NCBI GenBank assembly: GCA_014058105.1
Contig: JACGCM010002671.1
Span: 1,116,001-1,180,000 of the forward strand
Source of the DNA: Kingdonia uniflora
Lineage: Eukaryota; Streptophyta; Magnoliopsida; Ranunculales; Circaeasteraceae
Length of the DNA: 64,000 bases
Direction of reading: 5' to 3'
In this document: piece by piece, positions 1 to 12,100 of the stretch
Layout of the letters: the number at the start of each line of letters is the position of its first letter
Numbering within the stretch: position 1 is the stretch's first letter
Notes under the pieces: generated by a model
Told to the model about the DNA's origin: nothing
What the model saw: only the letters and a program-made list of their open reading frames with translations
Database searches by the model: none
Translations under genes and position numbers: made by a program

Positions 1-92
1 AAACACAATTCAACTTCAAACCCAAATTGTATTATGAGCTAGAATCGAGCCTAATACAAATAAATTAAACATAAAAAAAATCCTTAACATAC

Positions 93-210
93 CAGTTTTA
101 AAGGACATATTCTGAACAAACGAGGCCAACGTAGTCCGTAGTTTATCCTCATTGCTTTTCTTCGTCGACTTCCTATATCCCTCCGATCTACAACACGATA
201 ACCAACTCAT
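93..210 (-). CDS. candidate first exon of a leftward gene, possibly a receptor-like cytoplasmic kinase
   Basis: The minus strand opens with ATG at 210 and reads MSWLSCCRSEGYRKSTKKSN and onward to LASFVQNMSFKT, ending at a strong plant 5' splice site (CTG followed by GTATGT; exon end 93, phase 1). The rest of the gene lies outside the window. The Cys-rich start followed by a basic stretch and a 'LASF..NMSFKT' segment resembles, from memory, N-termini of some PBL-type (RLCK VII) Ser/Thr kinases, but no kinase motif is visible, so this is a weak family guess. Upstream lies a pyrimidine-rich stretch that would be a 5' UTR, and a TATA-like box near 590. The LINE inserted about 170 bp upstream of that box. 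It could also be a chance ORF. Confidence 0.35.
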
Positions 211-586
211 CTCCTCTCCCCCCTCTCTTACGACCTCAAATTATCAACAAACCATCACACACACCTCTGACCACCCCCAATGCATTAAACCTCAATCTTT
301 CACAAATTCAACACAACCCCATTTCCCGAAATGCCGTAAAAATCGCGGGTTCTATGCGAAATTAAACATCTTGATTACTGAGAAACCAGAAAACATTATC
401 TCTGGTAAGAACAGAGTTTTCTGGTTTCTTGAAACAAAACTCAACAGATTTCTCTCTTCTTTTTTTTGTTTTTATTTTCTGTTTTTTTTTTCCGCTTCTC
501 TGATCTTCTTGGTTGAGTTTTTCTCAAACACCATTGAATTCGGATAGAGATTTGGCCTTGCAATCTTTACTAAATTTAGTTTTGCC

Positions 587-593
587 TATTTAA
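587..593 (-). promoter_or_regulatory. TATA-like box for the leftward candidate gene
   Basis: On the minus strand the sequence reads TTAAATA in a GC-poor context, about 380 bp upstream of the ATG at 210. The stretch between them is T/C-rich on the plus strand (A/G-rich on the minus), as in a long leader. Support is positional only. Confidence 0.22.
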
Positions 594-761
594 GGTTTGG
601 GGGAACAGAAACAGAGCTGTCTCTGTTTCACTAATTTATCTTTTCTCCCAATTAATCCCTAGGAATGTTAAAACACCACCAACCCACATGTGTGGTTAGT
701 TAGGATAACTCTTGACCGGTGGCCCGTTGGTGATGAGTCGAACTCAGAACTTCTGCTTCTT

Positions 762-773
762 GAGGCATGACTT
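762..773 (+). repeat. left target-site duplication of the LINE
   Basis: The 12-mer gaggcatgactt occurs here and again at 7869-7880, exactly after the poly(A) tail of the LINE. This is the expected mark of target-primed reverse transcription and fixes both element ends. Confidence 0.9.
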
Positions 774-1071
774 GATCTGCTCTCCCCTCCCTCTCCTGCT
801 CTCCTCTCTCCTTGTTTGTTTTCTCTCTCTTTTCTCCTTTGTTTTCTCCTCCTTCCGTCACGGGTCCCTCCCTCTCTCTCCAAATCCTTACTCTTTACCC
901 CCCACCCCACACACGTCCAAGTATTCACCATCCCTTTCCACCAAACACTACCCTACCACCATGCAACCTACGTAACCCACACCGTACTCTTCTCTCCTTG
1001 CTGCCCTTCTTCCTCACTATTTTCATACCTGTCTTCCAACAATCCAGCAGGTCGTGAAATGCCCTCTCAGC

Positions 1072-3677
1072 ATGGAGACAGACAGCGACATTGTCGATCT
1101 AATACAACTATGCACCACCCACGACCCTAACTCAGTTGTCTCGCTTGATCCTTCCCGATGGGCGAATCTTCAAAAAAAGTGGCACTTTGCCGTGGCTTTC
1201 CGGTCGATATCGAACAATCTCAAAGAACATGTAGTTTGTGAAGGAGTTAAGAGGGAGTGGGCGAAACTTATCCTGTCTATTCCGCCCATCTCTTATGACA
1301 AAGACTCGCAAGTTTTCACGGTGAACTTTAGCAACTGGAATGACTTTCAAACGATCCTCTCAGCGCCCCGGCAAACGTATTTGGATTTTCCACGCTCCAA
1401 CAGCCCTATGACCCCCTCCTCCACCCGTCGGAGATGAACTTTGGCCGATATCTTTGTTGGGTGCAAGTTTCCGGCCACCCGTGCTGCATGCACGATGCCG
1501 AAACGTTTAAGTCTGGCAATAAAATTGGAGAGCACGTGAGAGACAACTTTAGGAAGCGAGAATCGGAACCGCTGCGCAACGGCTTCGTCAGAATTTTGGT
1601 AAACCTCTTCACATCCAAAACCCTTGTCACCTCTATTCCGGTTGAAAGACCGGGGAGTTATGGTACGGCTACCCTTTCCGTTAGATACGAGCGGCTCGAG
1701 GGCTTTTGCCCCCTTTGTGGTCTAATATCTCATACGCTCGCAAGCTGTGATTCTTTTATCCGTCTTCGTCATGACCGTGCCCGGCTTTGCATTGGAGAAC
1801 CGATTGAATTCCCGTTCGGTCATAGAATCCAAGTGAACTCGGCGAAGTATACGGCCGAACCACCATCTCCCAGGCCCATCCGAACTCATCTAACGGGCCG
1901 AGGCAGTCGTCTACTAACAGCTCTTACTCCACTCATCCGGAAGGAGCACCAACTCAGAGAGAAGACCTCGATAAAGGTAATGTTGGGTCCCTGCTGAAAT
2001 CAGCCTTGCATCATCTCCCCCATTGGTCTAGGCAACAACACTTTCATCAAACCCATCATCCGGTTTTTTCCCCTCCGGCCGGTCCTCCATTCATCCCAAA
2101 TTTTGGTAAGCGGCAGATGGCTTCGGATTCCTCTCCGGTGCAGCAATCCAACGCTCTCATCGCAGCTCCTCTTTCCGGCGTGATGTCCCATCTCCAAACT
2201 GGGGTGTGCATGCAACGTACAGTACACAAATAACGAGACGGTCAGAATGGGAAATTTCCGGAGAAACAATCTTGCATTTAATGCTTTTAGCATTTATGAC
2301 CAACCTAAATTGGGCCCACCTTTCCTCTCAGCCGAAACTGCCATAAAAACTAGGCGAGAGCCGTTTGTACCATCAACACACATCAACCCTCACTCCTTGG
2401 GCCTCACCAATCAAATCATTTTGGATCTCAATATTCCCTCAAATCAAGCAAGCCCACTCCTTAAAAACCTCTACAATAATCCACTCACCATTCGTGGGCC
2501 TCAACAGACATCACCATTTCAAGCCTGTCATTTAAACTTTGAGCCCACCAACCAGCAGAGCCAAAGCCCGCTCAACTCAGTCCAGCCCTCTCTCGCCCCA
2601 GAGGCGGAACCACCGAAACACAATTGTTCAACTTTGGACCTCATGCCAGCCCATCACCAAAGCCCAAGGACCGAGCCCACGGACAGTCTCTACAAACCCA
2701 CACCATCAAAGCTGTACACCAACTCCTTCACTCTGCCTCAACTTCTGTCTGACAGTTCTCAGACCGATTCAACTCCGCTCCGGCCACCTAAACAACATCT
2801 CAACTCCCCGCTCATTGAGCTCTCCTCTGACGGCAGCTCCGACTGGCTCATCCCGAACAGTTGTGATTTTTTCGATACCGACAACAGTCCCGAGAAACAC
2901 TGCAACAGCCGTAATCCGAGTATGAACACTACCAGCTTCTCTCTTTCGCGCTTTGAGGATGCAGCTGACTCAGCAGAACCGGAAGCATCCACTCGTAAGA
3001 GAAGCCGACCCACTCCCTCGGAGGACGCAGACTCGGAAGGACTAGCCCGACCGTCTAAGGTATGTATTTACTCACATGTTCCACACACTCACATCTCTTT
3101 TGTTTCCATTATGCATGCATTATGTTCTCTCTCCCTTTTTCATATTGACTGGTTCATCGAACGATGACGCTCAAAACTTTTCACGAAGCACACGCATGCA
3201 CGTAATAACACTGGGCACTCCAATCACCGTTACCATAATAGTAGATACAGACCTTATGGACACACGACCTGTACACACCCACTTTGTCCGAACCCATCCA
3301 CCTCGCTTTTTCACTTTAGACCCATAGGCTTTACCTCGACCACCTTTAATAGGAAGGTCATTAGCCGACTTAGGAGAGCTGCCTTATGCGGTTTCCGTCG
3401 AACTGGACAGCTGGTGATAAACGATCATGTTACCTTTCCTAAAAGGAGACAACTCATTTTGGAGGCTCGCGGCCTGCTTACCGCACCTCCTAACCCTGGG
3501 AGATCTCGGACAAAACTGGATAAGAGTCCTAGAACTCGATTTCTTGTTAAGCGAATCGCTGCTCTGAGATACACTTGCTCACCTCTCAAGGGCCACCCTA
3601 GTATCCCTCACAAGCTTACCCCCACTCACAGACTCCCATCGAAAGTGGGCCCGACACCGGCCCTCGGTTCTCAATAA
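1072..3677 (+). pseudogene. LINE ORF1: nucleic-acid-binding protein with DUF4283-like region and CCHC knuckle
   Basis: ORF1 would bind LINE RNA and form the ribonucleoprotein. The likely start is ATG 1072 (METDSDIVDLIQ). A DUF4283-like region spans about 1150-1430 (WHFAVAFRSI...). After a frameshift near 1434 the text continues with IPVERPGSYGTATLSVRYER and a zinc knuckle CPLCGLISHTLASC (CX2CX4HX4C) at about 1709-1750. More frameshifts near 1990 and 2247 lead into a Pro/Ser/Thr-rich linker (2247-3060). A conserved-looking basic C-terminus (3414-3677) ends with TAA five bases before ORF2. Stops between 3167 and 3414 interrupt the same frame. The knuckle makes the family assignment firm; exact ends are approximate. 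Confidence 0.8.
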
Positions 3678-3682
3678 TTATC

Positions 3683-6600
3683 ATGTCCTCGAACTGTAGG
3701 GGTATAAGCAAGGCGTCCACCCCTAGAGAACTTCGAACGCACAATACGAAATACCACCCTGACATCATTTTCCTCTCTGAGACCAAAACGACGAACCAGG
3801 ACTCCCTCCGGCTCTATAGTCTTGGTTTTCCCCACTCTTTCTCCGTCTGCGCGACACATAACCACGGAGGAGGGCTTTGGCTGGCCTGGCATGCCAACAT
3901 CAGCCTCACTATTCTCTCATCCTCGCCGAGGGGGATAGACGCCCTCATCTCTTCCCCCATTCCTAACCAAACCCCTGGCAGTGATCCTACTCCCTGACTT
4001 TTCTCTTTCACCTACGGCCCCCCCGAACACCAGAACAAGCTGAATTACTAGAGTGTTATTCAAGCCATGGCCCCAAATGTCAAGATTCCTTGGATCATTA
4101 TTGGTGACCTAAATAGCATTACTAACCAAGACGAAAATTTTGGCAAAACCCCTTTTGACCTGACGGCTCCTAACCCTTTTGGCGACTTCTTTTTCAATTC
4201 TGGCATGATCGATCTCGGTTGCTCAGGCGTTCCCTTTACCTGGTCGAACAAGAGGAAAGGACGAGAGCTCATTAAACAGTACCTTGACAGAGCTATTGGT
4301 TCCGCCAAGTGGAGTTCTTGCTTCCCTGACGCCACCCTGCACAACCTCCCCATTATCGGCTCAGATCACGATCCTATCATCCTTAATACTGAGCCGAAAA
4401 GGCTTGACCTGCCCAAAAAAATCCACTTTCTCTCAGCCTGGACTAAACATCCTCGCTACCAGGAGATCATCACTCAAGCCTGGGCAAAAAATCAGCATGG
4501 ATCCAGACCGCTCCATTTTTGTAACAAGCTTCGCCACACAAAACGGGAGCTTTCTGTCTGGAACAAAGAAGAGTTTAATGCCAAACCTATCGCTATCCTC
4601 AACCTCTGGAACCAGATCGCCAATATCCAGAAAGAGCAACCTAATGATGTTAACACCGCGACTGAACTAAACCTCAAAAATCAACTTACCAACCTCCTGG
4701 ACATTGAAGAGTCCATCTGGCGGGATAAATCACGTGAAACGTGGCTCCGGGACGGCGACCGGAACACCAAATTTTTCCACCTCTCCACCCTCGGGCACAG
4801 ATGGCTTAACACTATTAGAAAAATTAGGCGTCCTGATGGTACCTGGGGGCAGGGGAGGAAAGAGATAGGAGACACGCTTATCCAACACTTCAGCGACCTC
4901 TTCTCCTCCTCCACCCCCCCCCCCCCCCCCCCACCCCCCATCAATATCGGCGACCTTAACATCATCGAACCTTCCATCACCGCCAAGGACAATTTTATGC
5001 TCACCAGGGACCCCAACATGGAAGAGGTCAAGGAGGCTCTCTTCACCATGAACCCGAACAAATCCCCCGGCCCAGACGGATTCACCCCCCTTTTTATCAG
5101 AAGTCCTGGGACGCAGTAAAACAGGACCTTCACCAAGCCACGATTGCTTTCTTCCAGACGGGGAACCTCCTCAGTGAATTCAACCATACCAACATCACCC
5201 TCATTCCTAAACAGAATCACCCTGAAAAACCAAAGCATTTTAGACCAATTAGCCTCTGCAACGTTAAGCTTAAAATCATCACAAAAATTATGGCTTCTCG
5301 GCTCGGTCCGCTCCTCAACAAGATTATCTCCCCCTCCCAGAATGTATTTATCCCTGGCCGTCAAATCTTTGACAATATCATCATGGCCCAGGAAATCCTC
5401 AATAACCAGAAGAAGAAGAAAGGCAAGCGTAGCTGCATGGCTATCAAACTCGACCTTAGTAAAGCTTTCGATCGCATGGAATGGGGTTTCCTCGATGACA
5501 CGATGCGCGTCATGGGCTTCTGTGATACTTGGTGCAACTGGGTCTGCCAATGCGTTTCCACTACCGTGCTTTCTTTCAATATGGACGGCACGCCCTACGG
5601 CTTCCTCAAGCCCGGAAGGGGCATTCACCAGGGCGACCCCCTCTCCCCCTCTCTCTTTATCATCTGCTCGGAAGTCCTTTCCAGAATTCTGATCCAAAAG
5701 GAAAAGGATGGCTCTATCCACGACATTAAGATTGCCAGAGGCAGCACCCCTATCTTCCATCTCCTTTTTGCGGATGACAGCTTCATTTTCTGCAACGCTA
5801 CCCTGGCCGAAGTAGACACCCTGAGGCAAGCCCTGGACACCTTCACCAAGGTTTCGGGCCAGGAAATTAATCTGGACAAATCCTGCATCCTCTTCAGCAA
5901 GAATGGTCATCACCGCCACTATAAACTTATCCAACGGATTTTGCACATCAAGCAGGATTCTTCCGAGGAAAAATACCTGGGGGCTCCCCTCTCTTTCGAC
6001 CAAGCAAAAAGCCTCAATTTCCATGAGATTATCACTCGGGTTTCCAGACGTGTTAAGGGTTGGAAAGAAAAATTTCTTTCCCAAGTCGGCCGTTTCACCC
6101 TTATTAAAGTTGTTAACTCAACAATCCCGACCTTCCTCATGTCCGTTTTCCCCTTCCCTCGCAAAAATTGAAACCAGCTGGACTCAATGAACGTGAGATT
6201 CCTCTAGGGATCAAATCAAGATGACAGACCTAAAGCCCACCTCGTGAAATAGAAGACTATTTGCCAGCCCATTAAGGTCGGAGGCCTTGGTATCCGCACA
6301 GCGTTTAACCATAACCAAGCCCTGATGGCCAAGCTCATCTGGCGAGTCATAAAGGAACCTAAAAAAGCATGGGCTCATAACTTGAAAGAAAAATATAGTC
6401 CCAGAACCTCTGTTATGCTGGCCCTCCCCCAGTAGTCAGACTCCTGGATATGGAAAGGTATTCTGAAAGCTCGTAACAACATTTGGTCTGAGCTCTACTG
6501 GCACATCGGGAACGGTGAGAGCGTGGACTTCTGGTCTGAGCCTTGGATCCCGGGTATCAGATTCGGCAGACCGATTGGTCCTGTTCCTGCCGTCAGAGGC

Positions 6601-7824
6601 ATCTCAAAAGTCGCGGACCTCATCTGGCCCAATAGAAGAACCTGGAAGACTCACCTTATCCAGTCCATTTTTCACCCTAACATTGCTTACTTTATCACCC
6701 ATATCCCCCTCAGTAAGCACCCTGCCAAAGACGTTCTTAGATGGACCAAAGAAAAGAATGGCATTCTTACAGTTCAGTCTGTTCATAACTTCGCTTCCCT
6801 ATCCTCTACTGTTGATCCCCACGCTCTTCCTGAAACCCTCCCTCTCTCCATCGCCTGGGACAAAATCTGGAAACTCAATGTCCCTTTCCATATCCAATTA
6901 TTCTTATGGAAAATCTTGCATAATGGCATTCCTAGAAAATTCAACTTATGGCATGGTAACGAAGACTGGGATACAAACTGCCCTCGCTGCGGCTTGGAAG
7001 AGGAAACTACCACACACACTCTTTTTTACTGCCCCAAGATCTGTGACATCTGATCTGACTCTGACCTCCTGATTGACTTTAGTAGCTGGAGCTACTCGGA
7101 TTCTGTTCTCCTCACCCTCCAAAGATGCATTCAAAATCATGGTCAGCCCTCTAATCTTTCTTCTTTTTGCAGTGTTTTTAGCACTATTTCATTCACCATA
7201 TGGACCAGCAGGAATTCTCTCGTCTTCGAACAAAAAACAAAGACAGCGAGGAAAACTCTGTGGCACGCACATCAGTTCTGCACCTTCCCCCAACCCACCC
7301 CAAAACCTCGCACCATTAGGCAGACTCAGACTCAATACCAGGTCCAAGAGGGATGGCATATCATCAATGTCGATGCCTCCTGGATCACCCAGGATAAGCC
7401 TAGGGGGTCGGGTTTTACTATTAAAAATCACTTAAACTCTCTCTTATGTGCAGGTTTTGATCAGGTCAGAGCCGCCGACCCAGAGGAGGCTGCAGCGCTC
7501 GTAGTGCTTAGAGGGCTGGAGGCAACAAGATACCTAGGTTTGCAGACGATCCTCCTTTTGTCTGACTGCCAGAGGATTGTTCGTGCCTTTAAAGAGCGAC
7601 CTGAGGACCTTTCATGGGGAGCTCTTATTATTGCCCCAGATCTGAGAGCCGCGGCAGAGTATTTTTTGGATTTTAGATTTGAGCATGTTAATCGTAGATG
7701 GAACTTTATTGCGCACCATTTAGCAGCTAGGGGAGTTGGTTCCCCTCTTTCTTGTATATTTGAGGCCTATGAGGCCAATGCTTTTGTAAACGCTATCCCC
7801 CCTCCCTTATTTTCAGACGAGTAA
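3683..7824 (+). pseudogene. LINE ORF2: endonuclease - reverse transcriptase - zf-RVT - RNase H polyprotein, broken
   Basis: ORF2 nicks target DNA and copies the LINE RNA. Domains in order: APE-type endonuclease (SSNCRG at 3683, with Ser where Trp is usual; FLSETK; GGGLWLAW; then, after a frameshift near 4000, GDLNSI, FTWSN, LDRAIGSAKW, SDHDPI to 4380); linker ending in NPNKSPGPDGF; reverse transcriptase (LIPK, FRPISLCNV, FIPGRQI, KLDLSKAFDRMEW at 5449, catalytic FADDSFIFC at 5767); a broken stretch 6171-6515; zf-RVT with CPRCG...HTLFYCP (about 6980-7035); RNase H from about 7360 with INVDAS, EEAAAL, LLSDCQ and a final H/A-rich block. Frameshifts lie near 4000, 5110, 6170 and 7060, with several stops. 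A run of 19 C at 4914-4932 encodes polyproline inside the linker. Confidence 0.88.
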
Positions 7825-7847
7825 TATATCCTTCTCCTCTTTTGCTC

Positions 7848-7868
7848 AAAAAAAGAAAGAAAAAAAAA
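7848..7868 (+). other. LINE poly(A) tail
   Basis: An A-rich run with a few G interruptions begins 24 bp after the ORF2 stop and ends directly at the right target-site duplication. Confidence 0.85.
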
Positions 7869-7880
7869 GAGGCATGACTT
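7869..7880 (+). repeat. right target-site duplication of the LINE
   Basis: Perfect copy of the 12-mer at 762-773. The 140 bp that follow, up to the integrase remnant near 8020, hold nothing I recognise. Confidence 0.9.
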
Positions 7881-8019
7881 CATCATTTGCTTCAGTTAAC
7901 CAAATTCTGTAGTAGAAACTGCAGAAGAAGAAAAAAAATTGATTGTATTATGCATGGTTGTTTTTAGCGTTCTGATGTTACTTGTTCAAATACAATGCCT
8001 ATAGAAATGTTGTTTCTTG

Positions 8020-8696
8020 GATGCCCCCACCTGATTCGGATCGATAGCGGCCAACAGTTCGTTGGTGATAAAGTCGTAGCCTTCCTCAAGAAACACAACA
8101 TCATCCACTCACCATCCAATCCCTACTACCCTCAATGCAATGGTCAAGCCGAAATCACCAACAAAATTATAGTGGATGGACTCAAGAAAAGGCTTTAATT
8201 ACAAAAAAAAAAAAATTAGATACGAAAACTTCCTCATGTCTTATGGGCATGCCGTACGACTCCACGTCAATCAACCAGTTGTACTCCTTTATCCTAGCCT
8301 ATGGTACCGAAGTTGTCATTCCAACAGAATACCACCATCCCGTCAGAGATTACGAGCTTACAGACAAAAAAATGAGTTCGAATTGGCCTGCAATATGAAT
8401 TGGATTAATAAAACTAGGGAACGCGTTATTGCCAACCTAGGTCAATATCACCATATTCTGGCAAGCTCGTACAACAGACGAGTCTGAAGCGTGAGTTCCA
8501 AATCGATGATCTCGTCCTCAGAGAGATCCCATAACACAGAAAAGAACTGCATGCCGGGAAGCTGGCAGAAAATTGGGAACGTTCATTCCTCATCATTGGT
8601 CGAACTGGCCTGGGATTATATTATCTCATGACGGAGCAAGGAGTTCGAATCCCAAATCCATAGAGCACTAGGCGGCTGAAACGGTACTATCGTTAA
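8020..8696 (+). pseudogene. element A pol remnant: integrase core end and C-terminal domain
   Basis: Reading frames joined by eye align closely with element B's integrase: CPHLIRIDSGQQF (second catalytic Asp), NIIHSPSNPYYPQ, NGQAEITNKIIVDG (catalytic Glu), then, after a frameshift at a run of A near 8200, ILAYGTEVVIPTEYHHP. The C-terminal part (DDLVLREIP, GKLAENWE, VRIPNP, RLKRYYR) ends with TAA at 8694-8696. At least two frameshifts and several stops make it non-functional. Everything upstream of the second catalytic residue is missing. Confidence 0.8.
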
Positions 8697-8839
8697 GTTT
8701 CTCGCTTCTCCACTTAAAATTCTCGTTCTTTCCATTCCAAAAGTGAGATTTCAATCTCCATATAGTGCGCATTCTATTCTACTCAGTGAAAACTTCTAAG
8801 TTTTTTCCCATATTACTATCTACTTACGTAGATTCAACT

Positions 8840-9125
8840 ATATTACATAGATTAAAGCAAAGGTAATATTAGCTTTCAATCAACCTCTACATTACATAGA
8901 TTAAAGAAAAGGTAAAACTAGATTTCAATCACCCTTCTATACAGATTAAAGTAAAGGTAAAACTTGCTTTCAATCACCCATCTGTACAGATTAAAATAAA
9001 AGTAATACTAGCTTTCAATCACCCATCTATACATAATCTGCGATTAAAACGAATGTAATACTAGTTTTCAATCAAATATTTCTATCAGACATAAGATAAA
9101 GCAAAGGTAAAACTAGTTTTCATCT
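8840..9125 (+). repeat. tandem repeat block downstream of pol, element A
   Basis: About six imperfect units of roughly 46-57 bp share the core 'agattaaag.aaaggtaa.actag.tttcaatca'-like pattern. It sits in the same place as the 156-bp repeats of element B but has unrelated sequence. Confidence 0.8.
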
Positions 9126-9162
9126 CTCAATATGTCTGCAACAAATACTTCTACATGTTGCA

Positions 9163-12100
9163 TCACAAAGCCACTTTTAACTTCTCTGCTGATGGGAGGT
9201 CAGCTACGCCTTCTCCTACAGCAGGAGGACGCTCAACCATAAAATCTGGAGCTCGAGCAGCTACAATCATCCTGCCTTGCTTAACCAATTCAGCAGGTCG
9301 AGAACCTAACTCCATTTCCATGGCGTTCATACAGTTTCCCCGATCTTCATCGGATCTACAAATACATCCTCTTCCTAACACACAATCGTGCAAGGTATCC
9401 CTCTCAAACTCAAGTCTTCTTACTTCTTCCATAAAATAGGCAATACCAGCCATTAGCATCTGTGAGCGAATTGCTTCAGCCATAACTGCCTTGGAAAAAC
9501 TCTAATCTCAGAAAATACTCTTACAACTTTTTATACCGTCCGTCTTGCCACTCCATGTGTCTATTTACGCGACACATAATATCATTATGCTCCTTCGCCT
9601 TCTTCGCTACTTTATCTGACTCTGCCTGGTTCGTCGTCCTCAATTTTTCTACATGAGCATGAAGTTCCTCAAGCTCCCTGTTTTTACCTACACTTCCCTT
9701 AACATGAGACCTCTTTAACAATTCATCTTTTTTCCTTATCAATTGATCCTTACCCCTGATCTCCTGCTCTAACTCCCGCTCTATACTATGAGCAATATCC
9801 AACTTACCTTGGTTATCCCTTAAACGCTCATTTCCTCTTTGTACGTGAGCTTGAATGCGAGCTACATCTCCCTCTAGCTCTCTAATTTGAGCTGATAGAT
9901 CAACCACATCCCCTTTTATAATGGAGACCCCGGTATCGCCTTTATTCTTCTTTGACCGCTCTCCAGCCTCGGCCTTCTTGACACACAAATTGGTTGTAGC
10001 CAAATCTGTCATAAATTGGGCCACCCTTTCATTCAATTCATCACATCATCTTTGAACCACCTGAAAATCTATATCTTTAGCGAGTAAAGCCGTACTCAAC
10101 TGCTCCACCGCAATTCCCGATTCTGTTAGGTCAACTCGAGCTTTCTTTAGATCACTATCTTTCCTAACCATTTTACTCGTTAATGGCTCAAAAAAAATTG
10201 GAACTAACTAGATCAGCTCGAGTCTGCTCTTGCTTATTCATTTTTCTAATCATTTGGCCTTTCAGGCTGGCCACAAAACCCCGTAACTCTTTCTCTATCG
10301 TTTCTAATAAATGGATGCGGTATCGAGCCATGTCTGCCTCCTTACTCTTCACCATCAACGCATCATTCTAGCTTTTGAGATTCGTTGTCTCCTCCTTCGC
10401 CTCCGCGAGCTCTTTTTGCCATATTTTAATTTCGGCATCTTTTTCCTCAATCTTTCGAGTCAGGTTATCAACAGTTTGTGTTACCTCAACAAACTTGAAA
10501 TGTACTTTGACGTGTTAATCTTCCTTATCTTAAGTTGCCGCTCTCATTCTATCAAACTTTACCGCATACTCTTGGTTATATTGGAGTGTCTCTTGTTCAC
10601 TCAAGCGAGCTGACTCCAATTTGACCTACATCACAAAAATAATACATCAAGTTTGATTCAACAACACTCAACATTCGATCATAATACAGGAGACTTTCAA
10701 ATGTGTAACAAATTTATATTTTCTGACATTCTACTGTTGTGAGACTACTTCTAAACTTAAGGTCGAAGTATGATCCCAATTCGATGACAATTATACCTAC
10801 ATCCAATTTCAAGGTACACCTTTTCTATAACATTCTCAACACTTTGGTATTATGTGGACATATTTGATTACTATTGCCCCTAAAACTTCTAACACATCTA
10901 AGGTCTATTTCTATTTTTCTAAATTTTACTTTGTAACTCTATAGTAATCCAGCATACAAGTCATATATTTCTTGTTCTTCTCTAACTTGTAGCTCCACTT
11001 GCGAAATCAACAGGGACGCTGAGGCGTCTTCCTCCTTAGCAAGCTCATTCTCTAATTCAATAATTCTGAGGCGCATATCCTTTAGTTCCTACAAGAAATG
11101 TTTACAAACATCTCTTAGCCTGCATAAGTTTATCCTACAAAATAATATTCCATATAATTACAGTTCTCAAACCCCCATAAAAACACACAGCCAAAAATTC
11201 AACAATTTTACTCTATTTTTTCATTATCTTCCCCCTGGTTTTCTACTTTAGTCCTGGGAGAGATACCATCCAACCCTCCTACCACACCAGGGACATCCTG
11301 TTCCACCTCATCCTCTTCGACGTAGGTACCCTCTATAATAGCTTTAACCTTAGCTTTGGAGTACCTCACTAAAAGGAGTTGGCGCCCGAGTCTATCTTGC
11401 TGAATTACCATCTCATCCAGGTTCTTCTGCCCTTCTTTTGTCAACTCGCTAATTTACACCTCCTGTGCAGACTTCACATAATCCAGTCGCTTCCTCTCCA
11501 TAACAAGATTAGACTTTAATCGAGCCACCTTCTTCTCGAGCTCCACCTTCCCTTTTTCGAGCTCAACTTTTCCCTCATCAATCCCGAGACAGATCTCCTT
11601 CAGCAAACGAACAAGCCTACAATATATCAAGCACATTCTTAGCTTGAATTCGAATAAGAATTTAGTAATAAACAAGTCATACAAACTTACCATTTTGGTC
11701 AGCTCCAACTGTGCATAGTTGTTCATCTCCTCAGTACCCTTGCGAGCTGCAAGCTTCACCCTGTCCTCCAGAGCTCTCAGCTCGTCTTCCTCAACAGGTC
11801 AATTCTCCCCGACCTTCGCCCCAATCATTTTAGTAGGAGGATTTATCCTCCTCTTTTTTGCATCTCCCTCGACCACACCATACCCCGTGGTTCCAGAGGC
11901 TGACCTACGCTTCACAACCCTCTTCTTCAAAAACTTCAGAGTTAACTTGCTTGACGTAGTAACTTTCGACATATCCGCAAAATCCAACTCAGTAGCCTTC
12001 GGCAAAGCCACTCGCTTTTCTCTATCAGCCCCTCTTTTCCTACTAGTTCCAACCCCTGTCATTAGTCTCTTTGCCTGAGACTTTTATACCTTCTCAAACC

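Larger units (their letters stand above)
774..7868 (+). mobile_element. full-length plant L1-like LINE (non-LTR retrotransposon), inactivated
   Basis: About 7.1 kb between perfect 12-bp direct repeats, with a pyrimidine-rich 5' UTR, ORF1 (gag-like, zinc knuckle), ORF2 (endonuclease, reverse transcriptase, zf-RVT, RNase H) and an A-rich tail. The order matches plant L1-type LINEs that carry a C-terminal RNase H. Both ORFs have several frameshifts and stops, so the copy is dead, but all domains remain readable and the duplication is still perfect, suggesting moderate age. It is GC-richer than its surroundings, as plant LINE coding regions often are. Confidence 0.92.

Noticed and set aside
3060..3319. 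Intron in LINE ORF1 (AAG/GTATGT donor, TTTTTCACTTTAG acceptor)
   Set aside because: The donor is strong, but joining to the acceptor leads to a stop within ten codons and LINE RNAs are copied unspliced. Decay explains the stops better.
4681..6084. 467-codon minus-strand ORF, the longest open frame in the window
   Set aside because: It is a shadow of LINE ORF2 on the other strand. The plus strand there carries clear RT motifs, and the minus-strand text has no family signal.
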